Positions 45,416-58,137 of a stretch of 64,000 nt of DNA are shown here, one piece after another. The stretch spans positions 57,975 through 121,974 of the forward strand of contig JAYMGJ010000044.1 in assembly GCA_037178675.1 (NCBI GenBank), given 5' to 3'. The notes below the pieces were generated by a model. The model was not told where the DNA came from. It did no database searches and saw nothing but the letters and a program-made list of their open reading frames with translations. Origin of the DNA: Scleroderma bovista (Eukaryota; Basidiomycota; Agaricomycetes; Boletales; Sclerodermataceae). The position numbers were made by a program, and so were the translations under genes. Position 1 is the stretch's first letter; each line of letters starts with the position of its first letter.

Positions 45416-47392
45416 AGTATAAAGGCATAGTATCGAGGGGACCTGTTCGTACATATATTGGCTATCAGTATTTTGGTGTTCTCCGAGCATTTTGAGGAGT
45501 TGACCGCGATCGTTTTGTCATGGATGAACCCCAAAATGGGTTTGGGCTCGAACAAACACTCCTTCATCAAATAAGAATCAGTTAGCTTTCCGCCGACTCC
45601 TTGGTGATTTGTTTACGCTCGAGACTGGCAATCCCTGTGTGAGAGGGTTGGAACACGGAAAAAAATAGCACATGCGAAGCACGGTATCCACTGCCAGGTA
45701 ATCCTTATCTTGTGAGAGCACCTCCGTGTACTATTACTTTCGACAGTGAGGCTGTGCCAGCGGTTGAGCTGGGACGAGTGTTCGCAATTTCGTGTCCGCG
45801 CCACGGACGATGTTCCAGCGTTCGATTGTAACGTCAACCGGACATTCACGACTCCTCGCTATGCGACCAAACGGGCGAGACAAAATGGACCGGATCTAGA
45901 TATGGTGAACTCGCCTACAACGTATTTGTAATGTCAACTGACTACGCATCGGTCGTCATGCGAACTACTCACGGAGACTGTGGCTAGTTGACGCGCAGGG
46001 TTTGAATTGTCAGATTACTCCTCGGTGTAATATCAAGGGGCCGATCCAAGTGTGTTAGCTTTTTCATGATCCTAAGGTACACGGAATTTGAAATGACTTC
46101 TTTGAGAAGACCGAAATTTCTTTAAGTCGTGGTCAGTGTATTGGGTGGGGAGTACGGGGATCACTAGTAGGGAGAACTCAACCAGCTTCCTATGACTCCT
46201 TTCTCGACAACAGAACATCCATCGCAAGTACATCACTTGGTTGAAAACACGATAATATTCCAAATAAATGGCACATCAAGGCAAAGTCTTTATTGTAGAG
46301 GTAATTTATCCTGTCGAGAGTACCATAAGCTTTACCAGCGAACCTATCCGAAACATTTAACTTACGGCTGTGCAAGGTGCGTTCACGAACCTCCCTGGCA
46401 TAGTGCATATCATGCCAAAAAGATCAATCATCCACACTCGGGATAAATGTTGTGAAAGACCCATTTCCAGGAAAGTCAACTTACCTGTCGAATGAAGAGC
46501 TCTTCGCAATGGCTGGGGAAGTCGCTGAGTTTCGTCTTATTCCAATGTTCGAGCAACATAAATAAGCTAGGGGGCATCAATCAAGCACATAACCTTAGTG
46601 CGTTTGGCTCGAAGTAGAGAGCAGAGAGCCGCGGGATATCTGACAGACGTCCAGGTTGGATTATTGCATAGCTGAGAACCTCCGTTAGCGCCTCTGGAGG
46701 GATCAAACAGAGGTTAAATGTCTGGTTACCACATGGCCACGTACCAGCTGGTTTCTGAGCAATGGTATCACCGCTCGGCTGAAAATAAACACCTCTCTAG
46801 TGCGGAGGCTTTCTTCCGCTGCGATACCAAGGAAGTCCACCACGTATCGGCCAGCTCAGAGACATGATATCAAATTTCAGGTTGGCTAGTCGCACGGGCA
46901 TGGAGTTATTGAACTTCATACACCGACATACGTTTCCGTCTTTTGTCCGGTCTGTTACTAGGAACCACGATAAGTGATTGTCCACTCGGAGAAAGTAGCT
47001 GTGACAGAGCAATGGCACTCGTTGCCACACTTGACTCTGGGAGTATTGCCTAGTTTAGGGAGGATAGAATCAGGCCTGTCTACGCACTATAGAATGAATC
47101 AGTATCCATACAAAGCCTTCCTCGGACCTTCGCGGTAAAAACGCATGAACCCACAATAATAAGCGCCTCTGTAGTTCCACCTGATGAACAGGCAATGGGA
47201 ATGGAAAACCTTTGTCTCCACGGTCCAGTGTTTGTACCTACGAGAAACCCTGGCAGGGTTGGTCTCGAGGAAATGAACAGCAAGTACTTGGCAAGTACAT
47301 CGAGCACAATATTTTGCCCCCACGTGACCGCTATGTCAGCCAGTGAATAAAAAGAGCAACTGTGGGGTGCTTCGACTAATACCACGGTAAGT
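45416..47392. other. 2 kb without a recognised gene
   Basis: Short ORFs on both strands, none with a family signature or a consistent exon chain. CpG frequency is again normal here. Confidence 0.45.
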
Positions 47393-48036
47393 ATGATATC
47401 AGCTGCCCGCTTTACGATCACTCGATTATATAAGACGCTTCCTTCATCTCTACCGAACAGCAGAACGTCTTCCTGTCTCTTCGCATTGCCTGCTGCCCCA
47501 CCAACTATCCACCGCCGCCCCATTCAAACCATGAGTAATGTCCAGGACTTCGTAGAGGTTTGTCTGATAGCGATATAAATGTGGATACGCATAGTTAACC
47601 ATCCTATGCAACAAACAATCCAGTCTACTATCAGAGATAACAAGATAGTTGTTTTCTCAAAAACCTGGTGCGGATACTCTAGAGCGGCCAAGGCATACTT
47701 TGCAGACGAGTTCCCCGGCGAGAAAGTCGAAGCAGTCGAGTATGCCTGTCTGGATTGGTTCTACGATCACGCATTCTGATCATTTGATGATTGTCGTGTA
47801 ATCCAGGCTCGATCAAAGGCCAGATGGGAGCGAGATTCAAAGCTATCTCCGGGACCAGAGGACGAAGCTGCGTACCGTCCCACAAGTATTCATCAGTACG
47901 TGCTCTGACGTTATTTACTCGTCATGCAAATACATAACTCTTACTCGCAGATGGCCACTTCATTGGGGGAAACAGCGACTTGCAGGCCAAGCCAAAGGAT
48001 GAGGTCCGGGGTTTGATTGATGGTCCACATGTGTAA
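47393..48036 (+). CDS. Class I-like glutaredoxin with CGYS active site, possible dual targeting (151 aa)
   Basis: Exons 47393-47557, 47624-47739, 47807-47895 and 47951-48036 give 456 nt in frame. The core reads DNKIVVFSKTWCGYSRAAKA, VELDQRPDGSEIQSYL, LRTVPQVFINGHFIGGNSDL and ends LIDGPHV. It has the glutaredoxin fold with the TVP cis-proline and GG glutathione-binding motifs. The active site is CGYS, so the second Cys of the usual CPYC is Ser. That is as in yeast Grx6/7 and implies a monothiol mechanism. From the first ATG the protein has a 46-residue basic, Arg/Ser-rich, acid-poor extension (MISAARFTITRLYKTLP... RRPIQT) that looks like a mitochondrial presequence. A second in-frame ATG at 47531 would give a cytosolic form, as known for yeast GRX2. 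The gene looks intact. Confidence 0.85.
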
Positions 48037-49957
48037 CTAGTGGGTTATCAGTTTTGCAGTCGATTTCATTTCCACTGAATGGACACAATTATTTAGACTT
48101 CGAAGAAAGCAGTGGATGGCTGAGTGAGCCATAGCTGGATTAGGTGTTTGAACATTAACTGTACTTGTATCTACTGGCTGTAGATGGAGGTTCGTGGCTT
48201 TTGCTGCAATCTGTGTCTATTGTCACCGCTTGTGGCCAATTGACAAAGGAGACGGAAAGAGAACTCGAATTTCGCGTTCCTTCTTACAAATGATACTGAA
48301 TGCACATGGACCAGTAAGTCTGATTTCGAGATGAACATTCTTAACAGAGATTCTAGACAGTCGGTTTGCACACCTTAAGAAAGACAGCATATTGCTTCCA
48401 CGGTGACAATACTGGGCCAATGACGTGGAATTTGAAAGTGCCAAGGATCCCAGCTCAGTAATTTTCTGTCGTCAGTGTCCCCAGAGGCACTCTTCGAATG
48501 GAGACTCGCATCGGTGAGAGATATCCAATAGAAATAAAATACCAAGGAAGCAGTCACCTATTTTCGTATTCCCACGTTCGAACGGCGCCAATGCTTGTAA
48601 GAATTTAGTCCCCTTCACGCATATTGTGGTTGTTATATATGATCTTGACATATTTGGTTGATGGAGGCTGCGAAGCAAGGTGGGACCAGAGTCTGGATCA
48701 GGCTGACACGTAACAGATTGAATTACTGAATGCTTGAGAGCGTTCTGAGTGAGTTGGAAGGATCGATCACCAGCCGGCTTCTGAGAAGTGAGTGGAACTG
48801 AATGTACATACCTCTGGTAAAATAATTTCCGTCAGCAGTAGTGCGGAAAGTCTACCACGTGGCACTGGGCAGGACAGATTGCCCATATCAAATTCTTCCC
48901 CTTGGCTGTCGTATGACTCCCATTGGCATGGAGAGTTGAAGGAATGGAGATTAGTGTGAGTCACTCACGTTTTTGGCACGTACATACCTGTCTTGCTTCC
49001 GGTTCGGAACTAGCATGAATCAACATGCGTGAACAGACCGAAACAAGTGACTGCAAGAGTGAATGTGTGGCTATCACAAATTGCTATGGAGATGGGAGGG
49101 ATGTCTTAGTGAGTGTGACGTAGTACAAACACCTTCATTCCGTGGTGAAAGAGGACGTTAGGCAGGCAGGAACATCTAACCAACACAGTATTCATACCCT
49201 CAAAACCGGTGTCAATTCCATATTTTATTTTGATTTATCGAACGTTAGCAGAGTCTAAGAGTGGGTTGCATTTCTTTGGCATCTGTGAAGATTGGTGCAG
49301 TTAGTGAGAGTACCAACCGGAGAAGTTGAACAGCACTCACCAGAGCCGTTCTCGAAATTGGTTAACGAAGCCGACATTCTTTTACAATACATGTCTATTT
49401 CTTTCACGGGCAGCCAAACAGTTCTCAAGTGACTCCTGGACTGCTTCGTCTAGAGTGTCAATCGGTGAGTATAAGTTGGAGGAGACCTATGACTGGCCAA
49501 TGTCAGTTCAATAATTCCGAGCCAAGTCCTAACTGGCTTGCTTGCGGCCAGGTAGGGTGCGCTTATATTTCTTCGGCACTATTTGCACAGTAATATACCT
49601 AGGATTCCTGGTATTGTGCACAGAAATCTCTTCATCAGATGACAAGGCAGCTAGCATTCTAATCTTGCAATACTTCTTGGAAGAACGACTGTCTTCCATC
49701 GAGTTTTTGATCTGCCTAGGGAAAACTAACAAGCGATGCTAGGTGAGTACATGAATGTACACAGACAGAAGTCTGATTCCAACAAGAGCATCCTCAATAG
49801 CGAGTACCGACAATCGTTCTGTAGCCTCCCTCGTCTGCTTCCAGGAAAAAAAGACCATATGTTGCCTTCATGGGTTAGAGGCACTGAATTGTCAAGTGCG
49901 GACGCCAGCCGACTACTCGAATGGCGTTCAGTGTTATTTGAGGGATCAGCAGAATAT
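48037..49957. other. 1.9 kb without a recognised gene
   Basis: Several short minus-strand ORFs (for example 48171-48680) could be exons of an F-box-like or lineage-specific protein. I could not link them by splice sites or recognise a family. Confidence 0.4.
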
Positions 49958-50791
49958 CTACGAAGGTAAACCCAGGGATGTTCGCTGCGGAAGGAGCAGG
50001 ATCAGAGAGGGAAGCTGGAAGAGAAATAGTCGGGCTTACCAATTGAATTACACCTGCCCGTTCTGCTGGAGGTAGCATATTAATCTGCTCAGGCGTCATG
50101 GAAATCACGCGCATAATCATAGCCTAACGAAATTTGTGTTAAAATGTGGACATTTACATCATAGTTCGAAATGCCAGGTAGGTACCATAGTAGGGAAACA
50201 ACTCACTTTTTGTTCCTCTGGTAACGAGGCAAGTGCATCCGGAAGAACCGTAGAACTCCCACTCATTCCCTGCGGTGCCAATGGAGGGGTTGGGTAGCTG
50301 CTGGAGGAACTATATTGTTCCTGGCCCGTGTATCCTTGGTTTGATGGCTGGGGTGTGTGTCCATGACCGTTATAATGCGGAGGGGTACGCGCCTGCGGAG
50401 TTGGCGTGCGGTATTGCGAAAGATGCGGAGGAACTGCGGAGGCAGGCTGCATAGCCTGTGCTTGAGGGGGAGGTTGGGCCGTTGGTGGAGGTATAGTTGC
50501 CGAGTACGTTGTGAGCGTTTTCTGTGTTATAGCCAATATGATTGGAGGTTCAGTGGAATAAAATGACGTACGGAATACTCACCTGCAGCACCTGTACGTC
50601 TACGGCGTTCATTTTGACCATAAGGGTGATGAGAGCATAGGCAATCTGTGGCGTTGATGCAAGAATGGCACGGGATTGGTCTGGAGTTGTTTTCTGTACA
50701 TTATCAATTTCTTTCAAGTCAGAGACAGATGAAAGTACCAGACCTTAAGAGTGAGGAGTAGTTCGATGAGCTGCTCTTCTTGCGCGGACAT
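49958..50791 (-). CDS. CstF-64/Rna15-like protein with hinge and C-terminal domains but no RRM (194 aa)
   Basis: Exons 50791-50744, 50693-50583, 50521-50207, 50123-50040 and 49984-49958 all join in phase 0 (585 nt). Residues 1-53 (MSAQEEQLIELLLTLK, QSRAILASTPQIAYALITLM, MNAVDVQVLQ) match the CstF hinge domain, which binds CstF-77/Rna14. A Pro/Gln/Tyr-rich linker follows. The C-terminus MRVISMTPEQINMLPPAERA, GVIQLRTSLGLPS matches the three-helix domain of CstF-64/Rna15, which contacts Pcf11. The N-terminal RRM of the family is absent, and the conserved start sequence shows this is not a truncation by the window. It would act in mRNA 3'-end processing, perhaps beside a separate RRM subunit. It is divergent from the next gene. 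Confidence 0.85.
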
Positions 50792-51148
50792 GGTAGCTTT
50801 CGAGTCCGAGTTGGCCACGCGATGACTAAGCAGTGCTAACCCCGGAGCTTGTAAACATGTTTAGCTACCTCCTGACCCGGCTTACCAGTTGCCCGTCCCA
50901 TGAATTTGGTAGGCGATGGCATAATGTATTCGCCGTTGGCGTGAATGACTAGTGTGCATTTTGTTCGTGTCAGGTTGGTTTCAGATGTCCATTTTGCGTG
51001 ACTGAACTAGCCACTAGGAAGTTCACTCGGAGCTGGTCTAGTATTCAATGAGCGCTGCGGTGCAGGGCCAGCAGCTCATGCTGTTCCTCTACTTTTCCTA
51101 TCCAGTAACCTCAAAAATTTCAGCAGTTTTCTTGGAGGCAACTTGACG
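50792..51148. promoter_or_regulatory. Shared divergent promoter region
   Basis: The 357 bp between the starts of the CstF-64-like gene (minus) and the WW/TM gene (plus). No specific motif was recognised. Confidence 0.3.
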
Positions 51149-54041
51149 ATGACCCTCATCCCCGCTGTGCGCAAGTTTCTAAGGTGGTTGCTCCGCTTAT
51201 TGTCAAGGAAAGCCGTCCGGGTGTTCGTCCTTTTCATAAAATTTCTTCACCAGCTTCATGATGGGTGTCGGTCCCATCATGTTACCGAATGGTCGCATCG
51301 GCGCAGCTCCAGTGTTCAACGACGTGCCATCATACCGAGCATGGACCCTTCGAACCGAAACAATCAAGTCGGACACACCGGAGATATTTCTCATAAGGAC
51401 CTAGATGATGTCTTGATGCCTCAAGAACCTAGGCTCACTCCGGATTTGGGTTACGGTGCCAATCCAATTCCAAACGAAACCAGAGCAAGTCGTGACCTTC
51501 GCATCTCCGTGGGCGGTGTCGCTGTACCGCCTGCTATAGGGAATGTCAATGGCCCCCATCAAGCGATCACCGTCACATACACCGAGTCGTCGATACCGAT
51601 GGAAATAATGTCCCCAGTAGAAGCACCTCTTGGGAAAGACTCCAATATGGAATTCACGCCATTTGGGGCGACAGAGATTGATAGATATCATCGGAAAGTG
51701 TTGATGTACGTGCTTTGGCATGTTGTTAGGACATACGGTTGATGTTTTCCGGAAGAAAAGCGACCACAGAGTTTCCATCTATACGGGCTGCACAGAGGGA
51801 GTACAAGGAGTATGTTTGGTTTTTCATGACTTATGGCTTCGAGTTCTTAACATGATATGCAGTCCAAGAGACCTTGCTAGGAACTGGAGGTCTTGCACAC
51901 ATCCCGAGGGTGCTCTCTATTTCTGCGATACACGTCGCGTAGGTACACGAGCTGTACTACCTCTCGGGACATCCGCGTTCACACAGCTTTATTCACAGCG
52001 AGTATACACAGACATTGACCTTCGCCGCCAGAAAAACTTCGACGCGGTCGAAAAATGTATCTTGGAACTCACCGACGGCGCAAAGAGATATGGTATCTCC
52101 TTCCCTGACCGTAATTGCGAACTTGTCCTCGATATCCAGAAGACAAGGCAGAAAAGGTTCTGTCGCTATTATTTCGTCGATTCTGAGAGGAAGCTATTGT
52201 TTTGGGTGCACGATTGGACTCCACGTGAGGTGTATGATAACCTGAAGGGCGTGAAAGAGCAGACGCATATTAGTACGTTCGAGAGGTTTCTGTTGACAAT
52301 GTTGCCTGTCTAACTGGTGCATGCCACGATACACAGAGAAGGCCTTAGAAATGCAATACTGGTGTGTGACTTGGAGGTTGGTGCACTCCGTGGTACAATG
52401 GACATAAAATTGACCCCAATTCAGATATGGTATCAGACCCTGTTAAATCGGAACATCGGGGTTGAATCTCAAGGACGCATTGTGAACTGTATCCCCACAC
52501 CAGGAAATTCGACACAGTGGTTATGAATGAACTTCGTGGTTTCATCATCCATGCTAATGCTGGTATGATCTATCCCAGTTTTCACTCGACAATCATGTTC
52601 ATTACCTGTCCTCAGAGTCGGTCACGTCCGACACATCCCTCGTACCCTTTGACACTGCCGAGGTGTCCAGGATGATGGATATCATGACCGCACTCGAAAG
52701 TTCGTGAACGATGTTTTCGAATTCTCTGAAGCACCAATAGATTCCGTAACAGAAACGACAGATACAGGAAATGATCCCATCACATGTGTTATAGGTGAGG
52801 AGGGTAAGGATTGACCTTGTGTGATATGACTATAATAGAATTTCTAGCACGGTTTATGGGGATATTCAGTACGTCTACCTATATTCTATCAACATGCCTG
52901 CTATGCTGATTGCACACTTACTTTCAAGCTCGCGTACACTACCACAACTTCCATGGACAGCCGGGTGCCCGGCTGGATGTAGATCAGTCTGTCTACGAGT
53001 CTTCAAGGCAACGAGCCCGAAAATCTGTCACGTTGCGTATTGCTGACCTGTTCCTCTTCGGTGGACCTTCGAAATATCTAAAAACACTCCGAAGTGTTTG
53101 GGTCGACCATACTGTGATTCAGCCACGCTGGCGAGCGTTCATTAATGCCTTGAATGCAGAGTGGGCAGGGTTTACGATTTATGTGAGTCTGTCGCGTGGT
53201 GCCAAACGAGCCTCGTTACTGACGTGTACGAACTGTATGAACGGGTGGATGTATCCCTATGTACAGTCTACAGTCATGTTAGCGGTTGACGTGGGCTTGT
53301 TGAGTGCTCCGGGCGTTGATCGAGGAAAGGAGGATTACCAATCAGTGGCCGTTATCGCAATTTACGTGTCGACGTTGTGCACAGTCGGTTCGCTCGTCGC
53401 TTCCGTCATCTTGACTGGAGAAAGTAGGCGGTCCGCGGGTAATACATCGGATGAGATGGTGAGTTGTGTACCCTTATCAGCTGCGCAATGTTGATGACTC
53501 CCTGGAACATGGAGGCACGATACATGACGGAAATGACGTCCTCGTTAATTGGAATCGACCACATGGCAATAATGTACAGTGTTCCGTTTGGACTGTTGGG
53601 CTGGGGGTACGTAACTGCACCACAACATTCTAAGTTCCATTTGGCTACTCCTGCATTCATGCTCCTTTTCTTATACATAATGACACTCTACTCACATACC
53701 TCTTCTTCCCTCCTTGACATTCTAGGATGATGTTCTTCCTCATAGCATTTACATCCGTCATCTTCAGTTCGAAATACACACCAACCCTCGTAATCAATGG
53801 TTCTGCTATTGTCCTCGTATCTGTCTTCGTCGCATGGCCGATCTGGGTTGGTATCGAGAGGTCCATATCGGAGCACGTCCTCGGGATGAGAGTAGCAGGG
53901 AAGGACACAGTTACCGCTACTGGGACCAGGTGGATATGGGAAATACTGACGGGTAGTCGGAAGCGACGGGGAACCAAGTTGTCAGAGGTTGACAGTGAGA
54001 GGCGTGGTGAATCTTCTCGTTCGTCCAGCCTCACTGTCTGA
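51149..54041 (+). CDS. Agaricomycete WW-domain membrane protein, function unknown
   Basis: The start MTLIPAVRKFLRWLLRLLSR is a basic hydrophobic N-terminus. A polar region follows, then a WW-like motif (NWRSCTHPEGALYF, near 51880). Next come CELVLDIQKTRQKRFCRYYF with VDSERKLLFWVHDW, KALEMQYWCVTWR and VTSDTSLVPFDTAEVSRMMD. The C-terminal block has FHGQPGARLDVDQSVY, VWVDHTVIQPRWRAFINALN and several membrane helices (VAVIAIYVSTLCTVGSLVAS, HMAIMYSVPFGLLGWG, MMFFLIAFTSVIFSSKY region). It ends with a Ser/Arg-rich tail, TAG/TGA at about 54039. This order defines an unnamed family common in mushroom genomes. Some junctions (51700-51860 and 52700-52900) could not be resolved, so small defects cannot be excluded. 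Confidence 0.65.
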
Positions 54042-54916
54042 AGATATCAGTCCTGGTATGCTGAGAGATAATGTGTTGGTAGCAATCCTACGATATAAGT
54101 TTCAGGAGGTTTTCATGGTCTTAAGATGGGGTTTCGATATAAAAAGTAAACTTCCAAGTGGTTTGCACCATACTATGCCACGAACCGGATGCACCAAGCT
54201 CACACTCGATGCTATTCTTGCAGCCACTGTTACGTCGCATATAATTGTCGTCGTCTTTACATTTCTGACCACAAGCAAGTCAGCGTTATCACCGAGAAAC
54301 CGTGGACCCACATCTATTATGTACGGTACTAATTATTAGGGCTTGATTTACGACAGGTACTGGGAAACGTGACCCCGCAGCATCCCTGGGTCCCGCGGAT
54401 TTTTCATAAAAGTTCCTAACAAACGGCCTGGTAGAGCTGAATTATTAGGTACTGGAGAATGACCAGACTCGTGGCAAGTGAGGAAATGTTCTGATTTAAC
54501 CTCCCTCGTGGCTTGCTTCGGACCGGGGGGCCGGAGCTTGCTGGCATTCATGTATCTTCCTCGATGCTCAATACAGATCCTATGATAACCGTTGGGGAAA
54601 TGGAAATTCATCCCGAGATCCCTAGCCAGATAGGGTTATATTACAGTTCTTGTATGTACAGATAAAACGAGTCCTTTCCATGCATACTTTGTGACCTATG
54701 GGTGCTTAAGAATGACATAGACACAAGCAATACAAGAATCTATGAATGTTGTACAACAGGGCTGAGTACCACGGGTATGATGAAAGAGAAACAAATGGTC
54801 GAATGTCCACAAGAGGCTGCTGCTGAGCGGGGATAGTTACCACTCGCAAAGCAGGAAGGCAAGAAGTTTTGTCGAGTGTGTAAGATGTTAATGTCAAGTC
54901 GCTTAGAGATCACCTC
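54042..54916. other. No gene recognised
   Basis: 3' flank of the WW/TM gene and downstream region of the convergent FHA gene. Only short ORFs occur. Confidence 0.45.
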
Positions 54917-55462
54917 TCAGACACCGACAATAGTGATGGCAGCTTCGATAGGCTTCAAATGAACCTCCGATGCATGCCTTTGGCCGGATGACCGGGATAG
55001 CTGTGCACCCAATGTCTATGTGATAAGAAAACGTCGGGGATTGAACAAAACGGTGGAACACGATGTAGAAATATCAATACATACAATGATATCACCATCT
55101 TGCAACAAAGTTTGGTTGTCAATGATAATACCGTTGACTCGTGTACCATATGATGAGCCGCGGTCCCGAATGATAACCTAGTAATAAGCAATGCCAGATA
55201 GGCTCCACTGTTAATAAATGGTACACAGCCCAACGAATAGAAATAGACCAACGTGTTTACCCTGTATCCAAACCTCGGCATGTGGCGCACTGAGTGATGC
55301 TGACCCTGCCGGAAAGATCCCATTGTCGGATGAGGCTTGCCTCGAGGTTTGTGCCTCCAATGAAACTTTGATACTCTGAGAGAGAAAGAGTCGTTTTGGA
55401 GAAAATGGGAAGCTTCCTGCAGTTGGGGTGAGCGTAATAGTGGGCAAAATGTTGCAGTTCAT
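54917..55462 (-). CDS. Small FHA-domain protein (133 aa)
   Basis: Exons 55462-55253, 55177-55085 and 55015-54917 join in phase 0 (402 nt). The protein reads MNCNILPTITLTPTAGSFPF and SQSIKVSLEAQTSRQ, then the FHA core: SLSAPHAEVWIQGKH, VIIRDRGSSYGTRVNGIIID and LLQDGDIITLGAQLSRSSG, ending AITIVGV. The Ser-x-x-His (SAPHAEV) and SSYGT.VNG motifs are the phosphothreonine-binding FHA signature. In place of the usual GR at the first loop there is QTSR. It consists of little more than one FHA domain, and family members are often longer. It may be a short paralogue acting as a phospho-peptide adaptor. No disabling mutation was seen. Confidence 0.75.
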
Positions 55463-58137
55463 GGCGTTGGATTATGGGATGGTCACTAGTATGTGCTGAT
55501 GAGACAAGACCTTGAAGGGGGGCGATACTTCCAATTGATCTCTTGGTGGAGACTTTATACTGATCGTGGGTCATTGAGTGTATGTCGCCAAATCACGTAT
55601 GAATGAAAATATCGCTTTCCAGGGGAAGAAGGGCGAGGTGTGCAAGAGCTTCTGGAACGGCGCCCATGTGCGTGCAGGGACTTGATCCGACCAGCGGCTA
55701 CACGGCAGACAGGGAAGAACCCTGAAAATTAAATCTCGGTGCGCGATTATGTTTTGAGAACCAGCGGAGTATCACACGTATGGCTGTTCAAGTCTTTCCG
55801 AAGCTCTCAGGCTGCCTTGCGCTGAGGTTGAAAAAGAAATAAAAAGGGTGGCATTCTGTTCGAAGAAATTTCGAGGGCACAGACATGATGGCGATCGGTA
55901 GGGACCTGGATCATAATACAACAGTGATCAAACAGCGACGCAGTGCTGCGATAAGGGGAAGAGAAGTTAATAGCGGGCAATTGTACGCTTAGACCTACTG
56001 CATGCCTCGTGTAATTTGCCTTGTCCGCCTTCAGCTTGGCGAGTGGTCACGGACCAGACCAAGTGTGTGGCAGCATTCCCGGCGGTATGAAGAAAATGCA
56101 CGAGCAGCATCATGTGACTGAATACTATGTCTCACACTAGACTCATCTCGAACTGCGAAGCAGCCTCAAGCCTTGGGCTGTTCGACATGCTGCCATCCTT
56201 TTGCATAGTTGCCGTGAATTGACCCTATGATACTCATTAGTCATGGGGAATAATGCCACCCGTTTGCTTGAGTGGGCACGGTAAAGCTATTCTATGATTG
56301 CCGATACTCGAACAAAGTCAAAGTTTCCTAGTGAGTTCGAAATTTCCTGCTTCCATACTCGTGCCAGCTGTGTGCCTCTAATTTCCCAGTACTTCAAGGT
56401 TAGCGTCACGGAGTACCCCGTTAATATGACCACACAAGTTTCCGTGAGTGGTTCTCATTCCCATGGGCCCACGAATATCAGTGTCACCTGTGCGAAATTC
56501 TTCAGTCGGTGAGTCCTCGGCGACTAGATAGACGCGACATCAATTTATCATCATCCAGGCGATTCTCTCTATCCCACATGGTGTTGAGTGTGTGCTATAT
56601 CCCACGGGAAGCACTATCAGCACATTGCCTGGCTATCGTTTTAGAATCGTCAACGCCGGATTCTCACGCTTGCCCCTGAGGCCTGAGGGGCCGGTGAGGG
56701 CAAATATTGCAGGGTGATCTTGCTATGGGTAAAGTATGACTTTGCGCCCAATGAATGCACATCTTCTATGCTCCACTTTCATAAGAACGATTGTCTTTTT
56801 TTCTTGATAAGAAGCCTGTACATACCACGCTCCGTACCCGTGAGTTCTATCTTGATTCTTTAATTAAACGATGACTCACCACCGTGCCTACATATCAGTT
56901 CGTCCGGCGTTTCAGGTGATCTCTCCTATCAGTAATATTTTCGAATTCTGATGTTATGGATGTTGAATACCGGCGGCATGAACTTCAGGGGACCAGTGCT
57001 CCCGTTCTTCAGAAAAAAGTGATTGATATCAAGAAGTAGTACAAAGTGTTGTTGTACCTTGCGTTCCACGACGGTATGATATATCCACACATCCGTAAAT
57101 TTGGAATCTGATGGAGCAGCGACCCACATTTACTGCGACAAAGAAGGAGAAGAAGACAGCGTAGGTGCCTATCACGTGGATGCTACTGACACGAGGCCGT
57201 GGACGGACGCGAATTCGGTTTTCCGTGGTATTGGTACGTTCGCTAATGGCGACCCTCTTTTTTGATCAAATATACGGGCATAATAATCGCCTTCTCTGCT
57301 CAATTCACATCGGACCTTTGCGATACCTAGTACAATCGACACATCAAGGGCGTCAAGGACCTTGATATCCAGGCCATTGATCGCCGTGGTACACAAGGCT
57401 ACACTGTGGCACAGGTCTACTGTACATAGCTGGACCGTTCGCGATCGAGTGTCCTCGGCTAGTCTGTGGCAATGCAGCAGTGTGGGGGAACTTCATAATG
57501 GTCGGCTCCGCCATCTAAACGTTTGATGTCCTCACGGCACATTGTAAGTATGTAGTACGTGGGCCATTCCAGTCCAGTGGCCAATGTCACTGGCCTTCGC
57601 TATGCGTTATGTGTCTATATATTCACTCCACAGGCGTCAGAAGCTATCTCTTCCATTGTACACAACACAAGCATGAAACGCGGCATAAATGGAGCTTAAT
57701 ACTTGGTCTCGAACCTTATTGGTGAGTGAATTTAATCATCGTACAATGAAGCTATGTTGGTGAGTACCCACTCCATCGGCAGCTACTTATGTAGGTATGC
57801 ATGATGTTCCAGGAGAATATGGTCCGGTCCCTGAAGACCTGCCTTGTGGAGTCCATTCCTACATGTGTACACCGTGTTCACGGACCCACAAAGAACTGCA
57901 TTGACGGAGTTCTATGCAACCGTAAAACCTCTTTTCTGTATGTAACAGGAATGAGTAACTCCAGAGTTGGTATGTACACGCCGCGACAATGATCGAGGCG
58001 ACGGCAGCATGTCAATCAGTCAATACACTGAAAAGGCTGGATTCGAATCATTTGCAGTGCGGCCGAGGCTGAACAGGACGGCCATCTGGGTTTGAATACG
58101 TCCTTTGATCAGATTATCCTGACAGGGTACTGGTAGG
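55463..58137. other. 2.7 kb without a confidently recognised gene
   Basis: Plus-strand frames at 57100-57420 (for example RHIKGVKDLDIQAIDRRGTQ after a good acceptor at about 57330) look exon-like but could not be linked into a gene. Other ORFs are short. There may be an unrecognised or decayed plus-strand gene between 57100 and 58000. Confidence 0.35.

Noticed and set aside
58020..58050. tRNA B-box-like word (ggattcgaatc)
   Set aside because: No matching A box, acceptor stem or terminator nearby.
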